From: Actinomadura nitritigenes
GTDB taxonomy: Bacteria > Actinomycetota > Actinomycetes > Streptosporangiales > Streptosporangiaceae
Length of the DNA stretch: 64,000 nt
Direction: 5' to 3'
Assembly: GCF_017573545.1 (NCBI RefSeq)
Contig: NZ_JAGEOK010000027.1
Span: 1 to 64,000, forward strand
Below are positions 51,158-61,627 of the stretch, one piece after another; the first letter of the stretch is position 1, and each line of letters begins with the position of its first letter. The notes under the pieces are model-generated. The model did no database searches and had not been told where the DNA came from. It was given only the letters and a program-made list of their open reading frames with translations. A program made the position numbers and the translations under genes.

Positions 51158-51808
51158 TCAGCCCGCCAGGATCTCCCAGGTCGTGCCGCGGCGGACCAGC
51201 AGGTCGTGGGTCAGCAGGCTCCCGGCGGGCACGTCCCACGCCGGGTCCGCGACGCCGTCGCCGCGGTTCTCCGCCCACACCTGGCCGACCGCCCAGCGCA
51301 GCTTGTCGACACCGTCCGGGTGCCCGGTGCCGGACGCCACGAACACGTCCCGCGCGGGGGCCGCGACGACGAGGTCGCCCTCCACGTCCTGCGCGAGCTT
51401 GTCGAGGAACCCCTCGTCGAGCAGCAGCGCCGCCTCCAGGCCGCCCCGCCGCGACGCCGCGCCCGTCGGGCCGGGCTCGCCGAGCGTCACCGTCACGGCG
51501 CGCACGTCCGGGTACCAGCTGAGGCCGAGCTCCGGCCTGCGGTCCCGCAGGTTGATCACCGCCTGCCGGCGCAGGTCGCCGGCCGCGACGCCGAGCTCGG
51601 CGCAGTGCCGCGGCGCCACGTGCTCGTAGCGGCGGCCCGCCACCGCCGACTCGTCGGCGATCTCCAGCGCGTAGGTGACGTACAGGTCGCCGGCGAACGC
51701 GTCGCGGACGGGCTCCTCGTCCGGCGGCAGCGGGAACTCCAGCTGGATCTCCGCCGGAACCCGCGCCTTCATCAGCGGGACGATGAGACTGGACCGCTCG
51801 TCGGTCAC
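51158..51808 (-). CDS. DUF1444-like conserved protein
   Basis: The 216-residue soluble protein resembles the DUF1444/UPF0354 group: LYVTYALEIADE, LRRQAVINLRDRRPEL, LLLDEGFLDKLAQDVEGDLVVAAPARDVF and LRWAVGQVW. Function unknown. The GTG at 51808 has GGAGG seven bases upstream and is preferred over an ATG two codons earlier. It is divergent from the osmoprotectant transporter operon. Confidence 0.7.
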   Translation of the reverse strand: MTDERSSLIVPLMKARVPAEIQLEFPLPPDEEPVRDAFAGDLYVTYALEIADESAVAGRRYEHVAPRHCAELGVAAGDLRRQAVINLRDRRPELGLSWYPDVRAVTVTLGEPGPTGAASRRGGLEAALLLDEGFLDKLAQDVEGDLVVAAPARDVFVASGTGHPDGVDKLRWAVGQVWAENRGDGVADPAWDVPAGSLLTHDLLVRRGTTWEILAG

Positions 51809-51960
51809 CGACATTCCTCCGTACTCATTGCCTCGCACGCGATCGCAACACTGAGGTCGTTGAGGGTCGAGCTTAGTACGGGTGCGGGAGAGGCCGGACT
51901 GCCCCGCGCGGGCGCATGTGATCGCACGGGCAGGTGGGTAGTGATCACGGCGGAGGCGCT

Positions 51961-52600
51961 GTGAACTTCTGGGAGTACCTGGGCAGCCGGCGCGAGCGGC
52001 TCGAGTTCGAGACCTGGCAGCACGCCAGCATGGTGTTCCAGTGCGTGCTGGCCGCGCTGGTGCTCGGCCTGCTGATCGGGCTGGCCGTCTACCGCAGCGG
52101 CCGGCTGTCCGCGGTGGCCACCGGCACCGCCGGAGTGATCTTCACGGTGCCGTCGCTGGCGCTGCTCGGCCTGCTCATCACGCCGCTCGGGCTCGGGGTG
52201 GCGCCGAGCGTCGTCGCGCTGACCCTGTACTCGCTGCTGCCGATCGTGCGGAACACCATCGTCGGGCTGGCCGGCGTCGACCGGACGCTGGTGGACGCGG
52301 CGCGCGGCATCGGGATGACCCGCACCGCGATCCTGCTGCGCATCGAGCTGCCGCTCGCGTGGCCGGTGATCCTCACCGGCGTCCGGGTGAGCACGCAGCT
52401 CGCGATGGGGATCGCCGCGATCGCCGCGTACGTGTCCGGGCCGGGGCTCGGCGAGCAGATCTTCTCCGGGCTGGCCCGGCTGGGCGGCGCCAACGCGATC
52501 AACATGACGCTCGCCGGGACGGTGCTGATCATCATCCTGGCGCTGCTGTTCGACGGGTGCTTCGTCCTGATCGGGCGGCTGACGACCCCGCGGGGCGTCC

Positions 52601-52608
<8 letters not shown>
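51961..52608 (+). CDS. Osmoprotectant ABC transporter permease (OpuBB/ProW type)
   Basis: The 215-residue protein has six helices and the EAA loop GLAGVDRTLVDAARGIGMTR, with VPSLALLGLLITPLGLG and YSLLPIVRNT typical of glycine betaine/choline permeases. The GTG at 51961 has GGAGG four to five bases upstream. It leads a four-gene operon in which each gene overlaps the next. Confidence 0.92.
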
Positions 52609-53748
<1,140 letters not shown>

Positions 53749-53752
<4 letters not shown>

Positions 53753-54570
53753 GCGCACCGCCGCCCGCCGCCCCGGCGCCGTCCGGGGAAGCGCCGGCGG
53801 AGAACCCGAGCGCCGCCGCCGAGCCGCGGCAGTCGCTGCACACGCCGACCTGGCGGTCCTGGCGGTCGTGGCTGGAGCCGGTCGCCATCGTCCTGATCGG
53901 CGCCGCCTGGCTGCTGTACGTGGAGAACGCGAACCTCGACGGCATCGCCCGCCGCAGCCTCGCTACGCGCTACGTCGGGCAGAAGACGTGGGAGCACATC
54001 GAGCTGACCGTCGCGTCCACGCTCGCCGTCCTGGTGATCGCGATCCCGCTCGGCGTCCTGCTGAGCCGCTCGTGGGCGCGTCCCGCCACGCCGTTCGTGC
54101 TGGCGGTCGCCAACGTCGGGCAGTCCGCGCCCGCGATCGGCGTGGTGGTGCTGCTCGCGGTGATCTGGGGCATCGGCTTCTGGACGGCCGTCGTCGCGCT
54201 CGTCGCCTACGGGGTGCTGCCCGCGCTCCGCAACACCATGGTGGGGCTCCAGCAGGTCGATCCGGCCCTCACCGACGCGGGGCGGGGCATCGGCATGTCG
54301 CCGGGCACGGTGCTGCGCCGCGTCGAGCTCCCGCTGGCGGCGCCGGTCATCCTGGCCGGCATCCGCACCACGCTGGTGCTCATGGTCGGGACGGCCGGCA
54401 TCGCCGCGTTCATCAGCGGCGGCGGGCTCGGCGACCTCATCACCGGCGGCGTCAGCACCCAGCGGACACCGGTGCTGCTCACCGGCTGCGTCCTCATCGC
54501 GCTGCTCGCGCTGCTGATCGACTGGCTCGGCGGGATGGCGGCCCGGGTCCTCGCACCGAAGGGGCTGTGA
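53749..54570 (+). CDS. Osmoprotectant ABC transporter permease (second)
   Basis: The 273-residue protein has a Pro/Ala-rich cytoplasmic head (1-35), an initial helix (PVAIVLIGAAWLLYV) and a five-helix permease core with the EAA loop GLQQVDPALTDAGRGIGMSP and LPALRNT. It is paralogous to the first permease. GTG start overlaps the ATPase stop; its stop shares a base with the lipoprotein start. Confidence 0.92.
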
Positions 54571-55544
54571 TGCGGCGGAGGCTCCTGGCGGCCGGCCTGG
54601 CGCCGGCGCTGCCGCTCCTCCTCGCCGGGTGCGGGCTCAAGCCCGCGTCGGCGTTCCTCCCGCACATCGAGCCCGGCGCCATCCGCCCCGTCCCGAACCT
54701 GAAGGACGCGACGATCCGGGTCACCTCGAAGGAGTTCACCGAGCAGATCATCCTCGGCAAGATCGCGGTGCTGGCGCTCACCGCCGCCGGCGCCAACGCG
54801 GTCGACCACACCAACGTGCAGGGCAGCGTCACCGCCCGCAAGTCCATCACCAGCGGGGACAACGACCTCGCCTGGGAGTACACCGGCACCGGCTGGATCA
54901 CCTACCTCGGGCAGGAGAACCCGGTCCCGGACCCGCAGAAGCAGTTCGAGGCCGTCCGCGACCTCGACATGAAACGCAACCGCATCGCCTGGCTGGCGCC
55001 TCCGGCGCCGCTCAACAACACCTATGCGATGGCGGTCACGACCGCGAACCGGAAACGGTTCGGGCTCACCGACCTCTCCGACATGGCGAAGGTGCCGGCC
55101 GCGCAACGGACGTTCTGCGTCGACCCCGAGTTCTTCGCCCGCAACGACGGGCTGCGCGGGATGCTCCAGGCGTACGGGCTGTCCTACGGGTCGAGCGTCC
55201 CCGCCACGAACGTCCGGCAGATGTCGTCGGGCGTCGTCTACAACGCCACGTCGAGCGGGAAATGCACCTTCGGCGAGGTGTTCACCACCGACGGCCGCAT
55301 CCAGGCGCTCCACCTGCACGTGCTCGGCGACAGCAAGCACTTCTTCCCGAACTACAACCCCGCCGTCACCGTCCGCGAGACGGTGCTGCGCGCGCATCCC
55401 GAGCTCACGGGCCTCTTCGCGAAGATCAGCCCGAGGCTCACCACCGGCGTCATGCGGAACCTGAACAGCAAGGTCGACGTGAACGGCGACGACCCGGTCC
55501 TCGTCGCCCGCGACTGGATGCGCGAGCAGGGGCTCATCAGATAG
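54570..55544 (+). CDS. Osmoprotectant-binding lipoprotein (OpuBC/ProX type)
   Basis: The 324-residue protein has a lipoprotein signal peptide with lipobox LLLAGC (Cys 21). The binding domain shows VTSKEFTEQIILGKI, ITSGDNDLAWEYTGTGWITYLG and SGKCTFGEVFTTDGRI, as in the OpuAC family that binds glycine betaine, choline or carnitine. It completes the operon. Its end overlaps the convergent cobQ end by eight bases. Confidence 0.93.
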   Translation: MRRRLLAAGLAPALPLLLAGCGLKPASAFLPHIEPGAIRPVPNLKDATIRVTSKEFTEQIILGKIAVLALTAAGANAVDHTNVQGSVTARKSITSGDNDLAWEYTGTGWITYLGQENPVPDPQKQFEAVRDLDMKRNRIAWLAPPAPLNNTYAMAVTTANRKRFGLTDLSDMAKVPAAQRTFCVDPEFFARNDGLRGMLQAYGLSYGSSVPATNVRQMSSGVVYNATSSGKCTFGEVFTTDGRIQALHLHVLGDSKHFFPNYNPAVTVRETVLRAHPELTGLFAKISPRLTTGVMRNLNSKVDVNGDDPVLVARDWMREQGLIR

Positions 55545-57036
55545 CCGGAGCGCCCCCCGGCGGCACCACCGGCAGCCCGTCCGGCGCGCCCTTCTCGATG
55601 AGCCGCCACACGGCGTCGGTGTCGAGATGCCGCTCGACGAGGTCGCCCAGCGCGTCCATCGTCGCTTCCCGCAGCGCTGCGAACTCCACGTCCGGCGCCG
55701 GTGTGAAATCGCGTCCGGCCGTTTCCGCGACGTCCTTCAGGAAAGCGCGCCGGAATCCGTCGTTCTCCATGGCGCCGTGCCAGGTCGTCCCCCAGACGGC
55801 GCCTGCCCGGCACCCGTCAAGGAAGGGCTCGCCGCCTTCCACGGACACGATGCCGTGGTGGATCTCGTAGGCGTCGACGTTCTCGCCATAGGCGCTTCCC
55901 CTGGGCCGGCCAAGGGTCTTCTCACTCTCGAAGACGACCCTGGTGGGCAGCAGGCCGAGCCCCTCGACGAGGCCCGTCCCCGATTCGACGCGGTCCTCGA
56001 TCTCCCGCGCGAGCATCTGGTGGCCACCGCAGATGCCGAGCACCGGACGCCCTTCCCGGGCCCGCCGCACGATCTCGTCCGCCATTCCCCGCTCCCGCAG
56101 CCACGCCAGGTCGCTGACCGTCGCCCGCGTCCCCGGCAGCACGACGAGATCCGCCTCCGCGAGGTCGCCGGCGCCGGCGGCATAGCGCACCACGACGCCC
56201 GGCTCGCAGGCCAGCGCGTCCAGGTCGGTGAAATTCGAGATGCGCGGGAACCGCACGACCGCGATCCGCAGCGTCTGCCTCCCGAAAGGCGCGGCGGCGC
56301 CGGGACGCGGCGCGTCCAGGACCAGGGTGTCCTCGGAATCCAGGTACAGCCCGAGCGTCCACGGCAGCACGCCCAGGACGGGACGCCCGGTGAGCCGCCG
56401 CAATTGCTCCAGCCCCGGCTCCAGCAGTTCCTTCGCGCCCCGGAACTTGTTGATGACGAATCCCGTGATGAGCGCCTGATCGGCCGGCTCCAGCAGGGCG
56501 ACGGTCCCGAAAAGCGACGCGAACACCCCGCCCCGGTCGATGTCCCCGACCACGACGACCGGCAGGTCCGCCGTTCTCGCGAGGCCCATGTTGACGATGT
56601 CCCCGGCGCGCAGATTGATCTCCGCCGGGCTTCCCGCGCCCTCGCAGACCACCACGTCGTACTCGCTCCGGAGCTCGTCCAGGCTCTCCTTCACGACGCC
56701 GCGGAGCCATTCCTTGTGGTCGCCGTACTGGACCGCGTCCACCTCGGCGACCGGCCGGCCCAGCACCACGACCTGGCTGCGCCGGTCGCTGCCCGGCTTC
56801 AGCAGCACCGGGTTCATCACCGCGCGCGGCTCCACCCCGGCCGCCTGCGCCTGCATGTACTGCGCCCGCCCGATCTCGGCGCCGTCCGCCGTCACCATCG
56901 AGTTCAGCGACATGTTCTGCGCCTTGAACGGCGCCACCTTCACGCCCCGCCGCGCCAGCCACCGGCACAGCCCGGCGGTCACCACGCTCTTGCCCGCGTC
57001 GGACGTCGTCCCCGCGACCAGCAGACCGCCGCTCAC
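55537..57036 (-). CDS. cobQ: Adenosylcobyric acid synthase
   Basis: CobQ adds four amides (b, d, e, g) to adenosylcobyrinic acid diamide. The 499-residue protein has the N-terminal ATPase domain (AGTTSDAGKSVVTAGLCRWL, PFKAQNMSLNS) and a C-terminal class I amidotransferase domain with the nucleophile in VLGICGGHQML and the His in WHGAMENDGFRR. It belongs with the cob genes at 6.3-17.6 kb but lies 38 kb away. GTG start overlaps the cbiB stop. Confidence 0.96.
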   Translation of the reverse strand: MSGGLLVAGTTSDAGKSVVTAGLCRWLARRGVKVAPFKAQNMSLNSMVTADGAEIGRAQYMQAQAAGVEPRAVMNPVLLKPGSDRRSQVVVLGRPVAEVDAVQYGDHKEWLRGVVKESLDELRSEYDVVVCEGAGSPAEINLRAGDIVNMGLARTADLPVVVVGDIDRGGVFASLFGTVALLEPADQALITGFVINKFRGAKELLEPGLEQLRRLTGRPVLGVLPWTLGLYLDSEDTLVLDAPRPGAAAPFGRQTLRIAVVRFPRISNFTDLDALACEPGVVVRYAAGAGDLAEADLVVLPGTRATVSDLAWLRERGMADEIVRRAREGRPVLGICGGHQMLAREIEDRVESGTGLVEGLGLLPTRVVFESEKTLGRPRGSAYGENVDAYEIHHGIVSVEGGEPFLDGCRAGAVWGTTWHGAMENDGFRRAFLKDVAETAGRDFTPAPDVEFAALREATMDALGDLVERHLDTDAVWRLIEKGAPDGLPVVPPGGAPAI

Positions 57037-57935
57037 CGCAGCCCCCACACCAGCGCCGCCGCCGCGAACGTCACCGCCGCCGACAACCGCACCGCCCGCC
57101 CGATGTCGCGGACCTCCGGAGCCCGCCCGTCCCCCATCTCCGGCCGCCGCTCCACCGCGCCCCCGTACGAGTTCGTCCCGCCCAGCCGGACGCCCAGCGC
57201 ACCGGCGAACGCGGCCTCGCACCGCCCCGCGTTGGGGCTCGGGTGGTTGCCGCCGTCCCGCCGCAGCACGCGCCAGGCATCCCGTCCCGAACAGAGGGCG
57301 ACGAGCATTCCCGTCACCCGCGCCGGAACCCAGTTCGCCGCGTCGTCCAGCCGCGCCGCCGCCCACCCGAACCGCTCGTAACGCGGATTCCGGTAGCCGA
57401 CCATCGCGTCCAGGGTGTTGACGGCCCGGTAGGCCAGCAGCCCCGGAACGCCGCCCACGGCCCCCCAGACCAGCGGGGCGATGGCCGCGTCCGAGGTGTT
57501 CTCCGCCACCGATTCCACGGTCGCCCTGGCCAGCGCCGCCTCGTCCAGGCCCTTGGGATCCCGCGCGCACAGATGCGGAAGCCGCTCCCGCGCGGCCTCC
57601 AGATCGCCCTCTTCCAGGACCCGCTCCATGGCGAGCCCTTCACGTCCCAGCGACGTCCCGCCCAGAACGGCCCACGTGACGGCCGCCGTGAGCACGACCC
57701 TCGAAGGCCCCCGCGCGACCCGCTCCAGCAGCACCCCCGAGACCACGGCACCGCCCACGAGGACCCCGGCGTAGACGACGCCCGCCGCCCGCGAATCCCG
57801 GTACGCCAGCCGCTCGAACCCCGACGCCAACCGCCCGAACCCCGCGACCGGGTGCCCCCTCCTCGGATCCCCCAGAAGCGCGTCCAGCGCCACCCCCAGA
57901 ACCAGCCCCTCAGCAGAGCCGCGCATCAAGCTCAT
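57033..57935 (-). CDS. cbiB: Adenosylcobinamide-phosphate synthase
   Basis: CbiB/CobD attaches aminopropanol (phosphate) to the f side chain. The 300-residue membrane protein has several helices and the family motifs ALLGDPRRGHPVAGFGRL, VENTSDAAIAPLVWGAVGG and YRAVNTLDAMVGYRNPRYERFG. ATG 57935 is chosen with GGAGC nine bases upstream; an ATG three codons later is possible. It overlaps the preceding phosphotransferase by 26 bases. No riboswitch precedes this locus. Confidence 0.95.
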   Translation of the reverse strand: MSLMRGSAEGLVLGVALDALLGDPRRGHPVAGFGRLASGFERLAYRDSRAAGVVYAGVLVGGAVVSGVLLERVARGPSRVVLTAAVTWAVLGGTSLGREGLAMERVLEEGDLEAARERLPHLCARDPKGLDEAALARATVESVAENTSDAAIAPLVWGAVGGVPGLLAYRAVNTLDAMVGYRNPRYERFGWAAARLDDAANWVPARVTGMLVALCSGRDAWRVLRRDGGNHPSPNAGRCEAAFAGALGVRLGGTNSYGGAVERRPEMGDGRAPEVRDIGRAVRLSAAVTFAAAALVWGLR

Positions 57936-58698
57936 CCCAGTGACGCTCCAACCAGTCCTGCGCCCGCCTGATCCGCGGGCCCGCCCCACCCTGCCAGATC
58001 CGCGCCCAGCCGCCGCCCCCGGCCGCCCTCGCCCGCATCGCCTCGTACGACCGCTCGAACCGCACCCGCGCCGCCGGCAGCACCTCCCGCCGCCGCTCCC
58101 GGTCCAGCCCGTACGCGTCGCAGAAGATCCGCACCCGGCGCGCGACGTCCGCCCCGTAGAGCAGCGCGTCCCGGTCCGCCGGATCGGCGATCGGCGCCCA
58201 GTGCCGCAGCGCCGTCACCACGTCGTACAGCCGCGTCGTCGGCCGCGCCAGGTCGAAGTCGATCAGCGCCGCCGGCGCACCGGCCCGGAACACCACGTTC
58301 TCCGGCGTCACGTCGCAGTGCCCGATCAGCTCCGGAGGCCCGTCCAGGTTCGACGCCTCCCGGTCCCAGTCCCCATCCGGCACCCCGTAGGAGACCACCG
58401 CGTCGTGGTACCGCCGCAGCAGCGCCCCGACGCCCCGCAGCGCGTCCTCCGACACCGCGTACCGGGGCAGCGGCCGGTGCGGCACGTCCCCCGGAACCCA
58501 GCTGAGGATCTCCCGCCCGCGCTCGTCCACCCCGAGCACCCGCGGCGCCCCGCCGAACCCGGCCGCCTCCAGATGCCGCAGCAGCCCGTGCACCGCCGCA
58601 CTGTGCGCCCGAAGCGGCCTGCGCACCGTGTTCCCCACCCGCACCACGCCCTCCGTCACGTCTCCGCCGGAGAGCGGCACCTCGCTGTCCACCGCCAC
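57910..58698 (-). CDS. Aminoglycoside phosphotransferase (APH)-fold protein
   Basis: The 262-residue protein has the APH fold: GHCDVTPENVVFRAGAPAAL supplies the catalytic Asp and Asn, and LIDFDLARPTTRLYDVV the metal-binding Asp. The N-lobe is short. The GTG at 58698 follows GGGG by five bases; a GTG two codons later is possible. The substrate is unknown; the overlap with cbiB raises a cobalamin-side role, but these proteins often stand alone. Confidence 0.82.
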   Translation of the reverse strand: MAVDSEVPLSGGDVTEGVVRVGNTVRRPLRAHSAAVHGLLRHLEAAGFGGAPRVLGVDERGREILSWVPGDVPHRPLPRYAVSEDALRGVGALLRRYHDAVVSYGVPDGDWDREASNLDGPPELIGHCDVTPENVVFRAGAPAALIDFDLARPTTRLYDVVTALRHWAPIADPADRDALLYGADVARRVRIFCDAYGLDRERRREVLPAARVRFERSYEAMRARAAGGGGWARIWQGGAGPRIRRAQDWLERHWDELDARLC

Positions 58699-58826
58699 AG
58701 CACCCCAAGATAGGACCCTCCGCCCACCGCCCGGTCCCGACGCGTCCCCAGGTCGCCGCATTATGGATGTGGAGCCGGAGGACGCTCCGCCTTACACTGT
58801 GTCCCGGCGTCCCGCCGGGCCGCCGA

Positions 58827-58903
58827 GCGCCCGTAGCTCAGCTGGATAGAGCATCGGTCTTCTAAACCGACGGTCGCGGGTTCGAATCCTGCCGGGCGCG
58901 CCA
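58827..58903 (+). tRNA. tRNA-Arg (anticodon TCT), CCA encoded
   Basis: The 77 bases fold as a cloverleaf: acceptor GCGCCCG/CGGGCGC, D arm with GCTCAGCTGGATAGAGC, anticodon stem TCGGT/ACCGA with loop CTTCTAA (TCT at positions 34-36), and a T arm with GGTTCGAATCC. CCA follows the discriminator G. Confidence 0.97.
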
Positions 58904-59217
58904 CCCCTGACCTGCATAAACGCACGCTTACACGCCAAGATCCACGCCAAATATGTCCCCGTGTTAGCTCGATGTTTGCTCGGATGTCGTCGCCCTGTCG
59001 TTGGTGCCTGCCTATGGACGAAGATCTCCGGGGGCGTCGCCCGCATGCACCAACTGCCCTCACGCTGTGAAGCGCCCCGTCTGGTCGAGCCTCCATCGGG
59101 ACCGGGGCGCTTCACATGAGCGCCTGCCGACCAGGGCCACAGGCCCGGTCAAAGGCCCGAAGCCCGTCAGAGCCCGGGTCAGACCCCATCGCGAGATGCT
59201 CACCTGCATCATCTCTG
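58904..59217. other. AT-richer gap after the tRNA, possible attachment remnant
   Basis: The first 100 bases after the tRNA (about 58910-58990) are clearly less GC-rich than the rest of the window. No intact gene is present; reading frames run antisense through the tRNA. A strong inverted repeat occupies 59067-59115. tRNA 3' ends are common integration sites, so this could be scar DNA of an element. Confidence 0.55.
59067..59115. terminator. Large inverted repeat downstream of the Rieske operon
   Basis: GTGAAGCGCCCC (59067-59078) pairs perfectly with GGGGCGCTTCAC (59104-59115) around a 25-base loop. It lies about 100 bases after the last gene of the minus-strand operon. Confidence 0.6.
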
Positions 59218-60168
59218 TCAGAGGTCGAGGATGAGCTTGTGGCCGTGCGACCGGCTCACACAGGGCAGGAACGTTCGGCCTGAGGCCCGCTCGGCCTTGG
59301 AGAGCACGACGTCGCGGTGGTCGGGAACGCCGTCGAGGACACGGGTTTCGCACGTGCCGCAGTAGCCCTCCTCGCAGTCGGATTCGATGTCCACTCCGGC
59401 GTTCCGGATCGCCTGAAGCAGCGTCGTCTCCGGGGCGGCCAGCACGGTCGTCCCGGAGCGGCGTAGTTCCAGTTCGACCGCTTCGCCGTCTCCGGTGCCG
59501 GAGCTCGGGGCGGCGGCGCCGAAATGCTCGGTCTCGCAGCTGATGCCGGTGGCCGCACAGATCTCGGTCACGCTGTCCAGGAGGTTGTTCGGGCCGCAGC
59601 AGTAGACCGCGGCGCTCGCTCCGAGGCCGCCGATCAGCGCCTTGAGATCCGGGCGCGGTTCGGTCGCGGTGTCGACGAACCGGACCCGGTCTGCGCCGGT
59701 GGCCGCCAGTTCGGAGCGGAAGGGCATCGTGGCGGCGCCACGGCCGCAGTAGACCGCCGTCCACGTCGCCCGGCGTGCCGCGAGGACACGGGCCATGGGC
59801 AGGAGCGGCGTGATCCCGATGCCGCCGGCGATCAGCAGGTACTCGTCCGCGTCGCCGAGCGGGAAATGGTTGCCCACCCCGGTCACCACCAACTCCCGGC
59901 CGACCAGCGCCGTACCGTGGATCTCCGCCGAGCCGCCTCGTCCGGCGGCCACAAGCCGCACCGCGATCGTGTAATGCCGGCGCTCCCGCGGGTCCCCGCA
60001 GAGCGAGTACTGGCGGGTCAGTCCCGACGGCAGCCGGACGTCGATGTGCGCGCCGGGTTCCCAGGGCGGCAGCGGCCGCCCGTCCGGTGCGGACAGGCGC
60101 ACCCCGGCCACGCCCTCGGCCTCCCAGGTCATTCGCGTGACGCGCAGTGGCAGGTCCATCATGTCCAT
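59218..60168 (-). CDS. Class IA oxygenase reductase (PDR/VanB type)
   Basis: The 316-residue protein passes electrons from NAD(P)H to a Rieske oxygenase. It has the flavin site RQYSLCGDP, the pyridine nucleotide site GGIGITPLLPMARVL, CCGPNNLLDSV, and a C-terminal plant-type [2Fe-2S] domain (CEEGYCGTCETRVL with the last cysteine in FLPCVSRS). It is the third gene of the oxygenase operon, six bases after the ligase gene. Confidence 0.94.
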   Translation of the reverse strand: MDMMDLPLRVTRMTWEAEGVAGVRLSAPDGRPLPPWEPGAHIDVRLPSGLTRQYSLCGDPRERRHYTIAVRLVAAGRGGSAEIHGTALVGRELVVTGVGNHFPLGDADEYLLIAGGIGITPLLPMARVLAARRATWTAVYCGRGAATMPFRSELAATGADRVRFVDTATEPRPDLKALIGGLGASAAVYCCGPNNLLDSVTEICAATGISCETEHFGAAAPSSGTGDGEAVELELRRSGTTVLAAPETTLLQAIRNAGVDIESDCEEGYCGTCETRVLDGVPDHRDVVLSKAERASGRTFLPCVSRSHGHKLILDL

Positions 60169-60174
60169 GGGTTC

Positions 60175-61617
60175 TCAGAAAAGGTCGAAGTACTCACGCT
60201 GCTCCCAGTCGGTGACCGTGCGCTCGAAGCGGGCGATCTCGGCTCGCTTGATCGCGGCGTAGTACGCGGTGAACTGCGGGCTCATCGCCTTGACCAGGCC
60301 GGTGTCGGCCTCCAGCGAGTCGACGGCCTCCCGCAGGTTCGCCGGCAGGCGCCCGGCCTCGGTGGTGTAGGGGTCGTCGGCGGACGAAGGCAGCGGCAGC
60401 CCGGCGTCGATGCCTTCCAGACCGGAATGGAGCTGGGACGCCATGTACAGGTAGGGATTGGCCGCGGACTCGCCGATCCGGTTCTCCAGGTGCGTGGAGT
60501 CCTCCTCGGCCGAGCCGACGAGCCGGATCATCGCGCCCCGGTTGTCGCGCGCCCAAGCGATCCGGTCGGGGGCCATCGAGTACGGCTGGAAACGTTTGTA
60601 GCCGTTGACGGTCGGGTTCGCGAACACGCAGGCGCCGCGCGCGTGGGCGAGTTGACCGGCAATGAAGTGCCGGCCGATCGGCGAGATCGGTTCCTGCCCG
60701 TCCTTCGGCACGAACATGTTGCGGCCGGCGTCCGCCCCGGTGCCGACCAGGCTCTGGTGCAGGTGCCAGCCGCTCGCCTTGCTGCCGGTGAGCTGCGGCC
60801 GGCACATGAAGGTGGCGTGGTAGCCGGTGCGCCGTGCCATCTGCTTGATGGTGCTGCGCAGCAGCACCATGGCGTCGGCGGAGCCGAGCCCGGCCACCGG
60901 GTCCAGCGTGACCTCGAGCTGGTCGGCGCCGTACTCCACCTCGATGGTGCGCAGTTCGATGCCCATCCGTTCGAGGGCCTCGCGGATCCGCCGGGTGGCC
61001 GGCTCGACCTCGTCGCCGCGGTCCTCGGCGAGGAGCTGGTTGCCCTGGTTGATGGGTTCCACCGGAGTCGGGTACGTGGACCGGCCGATGCCGTCGGCGT
61101 TCGGGCTGTGCTCCGCCCGCCGGTATAGGTGGAACTCGATCTCCAGACCGGCCACGTAGCCGTACCCGGCCGCGCCGGCGCGGTCGAGGGCCGCCCGGAA
61201 CAACCCGCGGCTGCAGAACGGTACCGTCGCCCCGTTCTGGAAGCGCAGGTCGCACAGCACCCGGGCGGTCCGATCCGCCCACGGCACGAGGCGGAAGGTG
61301 GTCGGGTCCGGAACCATCACGAGGTCGGCGGCGCCGGCCATCTCGGCCACGCCGAGTCCGCCGTCGGCGTCGAAGGCCGCGAAGACGGTGGCGCCGGAGG
61401 TGTCCTTCGACAGGAGGGTCGACACGCAGTTGACGCCGCTGCCGAACACGGCGGCGAGTCCGCTCGCGGGGATCGTCTTGCCGCGCAGCAGTCCGTGCTG
61501 GTCCACGAAGGACACCCGGACCGACCGCAGTTCCTCGGCCTCGATCCGGGCGAGGACGGCACGGGCTGCCTCCTGCTGCTCCTCGGTCCACAAGCCGAAC
61601 TTCTCGATGAAGCCCAT
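60175..61617 (-). CDS. Glutamine-synthetase-like ligase (gamma-glutamyl-amine synthetase candidate)
   Basis: The 480-residue protein has the GS beta-grasp domain (VRVSFVDQHGLLRGKTIPAS) and catalytic barrel: LEIEFHLYRR, EVEYGADQLEVTLDP, HLHQSL, NPTVNGYKRFQP, and LENRIGESAANPYL. It is not a housekeeping GlnA: the order of motifs fits the GlnA-like group that joins glutamate to amines (PuuA, IpuC, aniline AtdA1/TdnQ). It lies between a Rieske oxygenase and its reductase, ten bases after the oxygenase stop, so it probably activates or protects an amine substrate before or after oxidation. Substrate unknown. Confidence 0.85.
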   Translation of the reverse strand: MGFIEKFGLWTEEQQEAARAVLARIEAEELRSVRVSFVDQHGLLRGKTIPASGLAAVFGSGVNCVSTLLSKDTSGATVFAAFDADGGLGVAEMAGAADLVMVPDPTTFRLVPWADRTARVLCDLRFQNGATVPFCSRGLFRAALDRAGAAGYGYVAGLEIEFHLYRRAEHSPNADGIGRSTYPTPVEPINQGNQLLAEDRGDEVEPATRRIREALERMGIELRTIEVEYGADQLEVTLDPVAGLGSADAMVLLRSTIKQMARRTGYHATFMCRPQLTGSKASGWHLHQSLVGTGADAGRNMFVPKDGQEPISPIGRHFIAGQLAHARGACVFANPTVNGYKRFQPYSMAPDRIAWARDNRGAMIRLVGSAEEDSTHLENRIGESAANPYLYMASQLHSGLEGIDAGLPLPSSADDPYTTEAGRLPANLREAVDSLEADTGLVKAMSPQFTAYYAAIKRAEIARFERTVTDWEQREYFDLF

Positions 61618-61627
61618 GGCGGTCCGC

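Noticed and set aside
51934..51960. Earlier start for the first osmoprotectant permease
   Set aside because: The GTG at 51961 has GGAGG at proper spacing and matches the usual start of the family.
57936..58826. Second cobalamin riboswitch before the cobQ-cbiB locus
   Set aside because: I looked for the B12 box and the aptamer core on both strands upstream of cbiB and of the phosphotransferase and found neither.
58761..59115. Minus-strand frames across the tRNA
   Set aside because: They translate the antisense of tRNA-Arg, a common false call, and contain no integrase motif.
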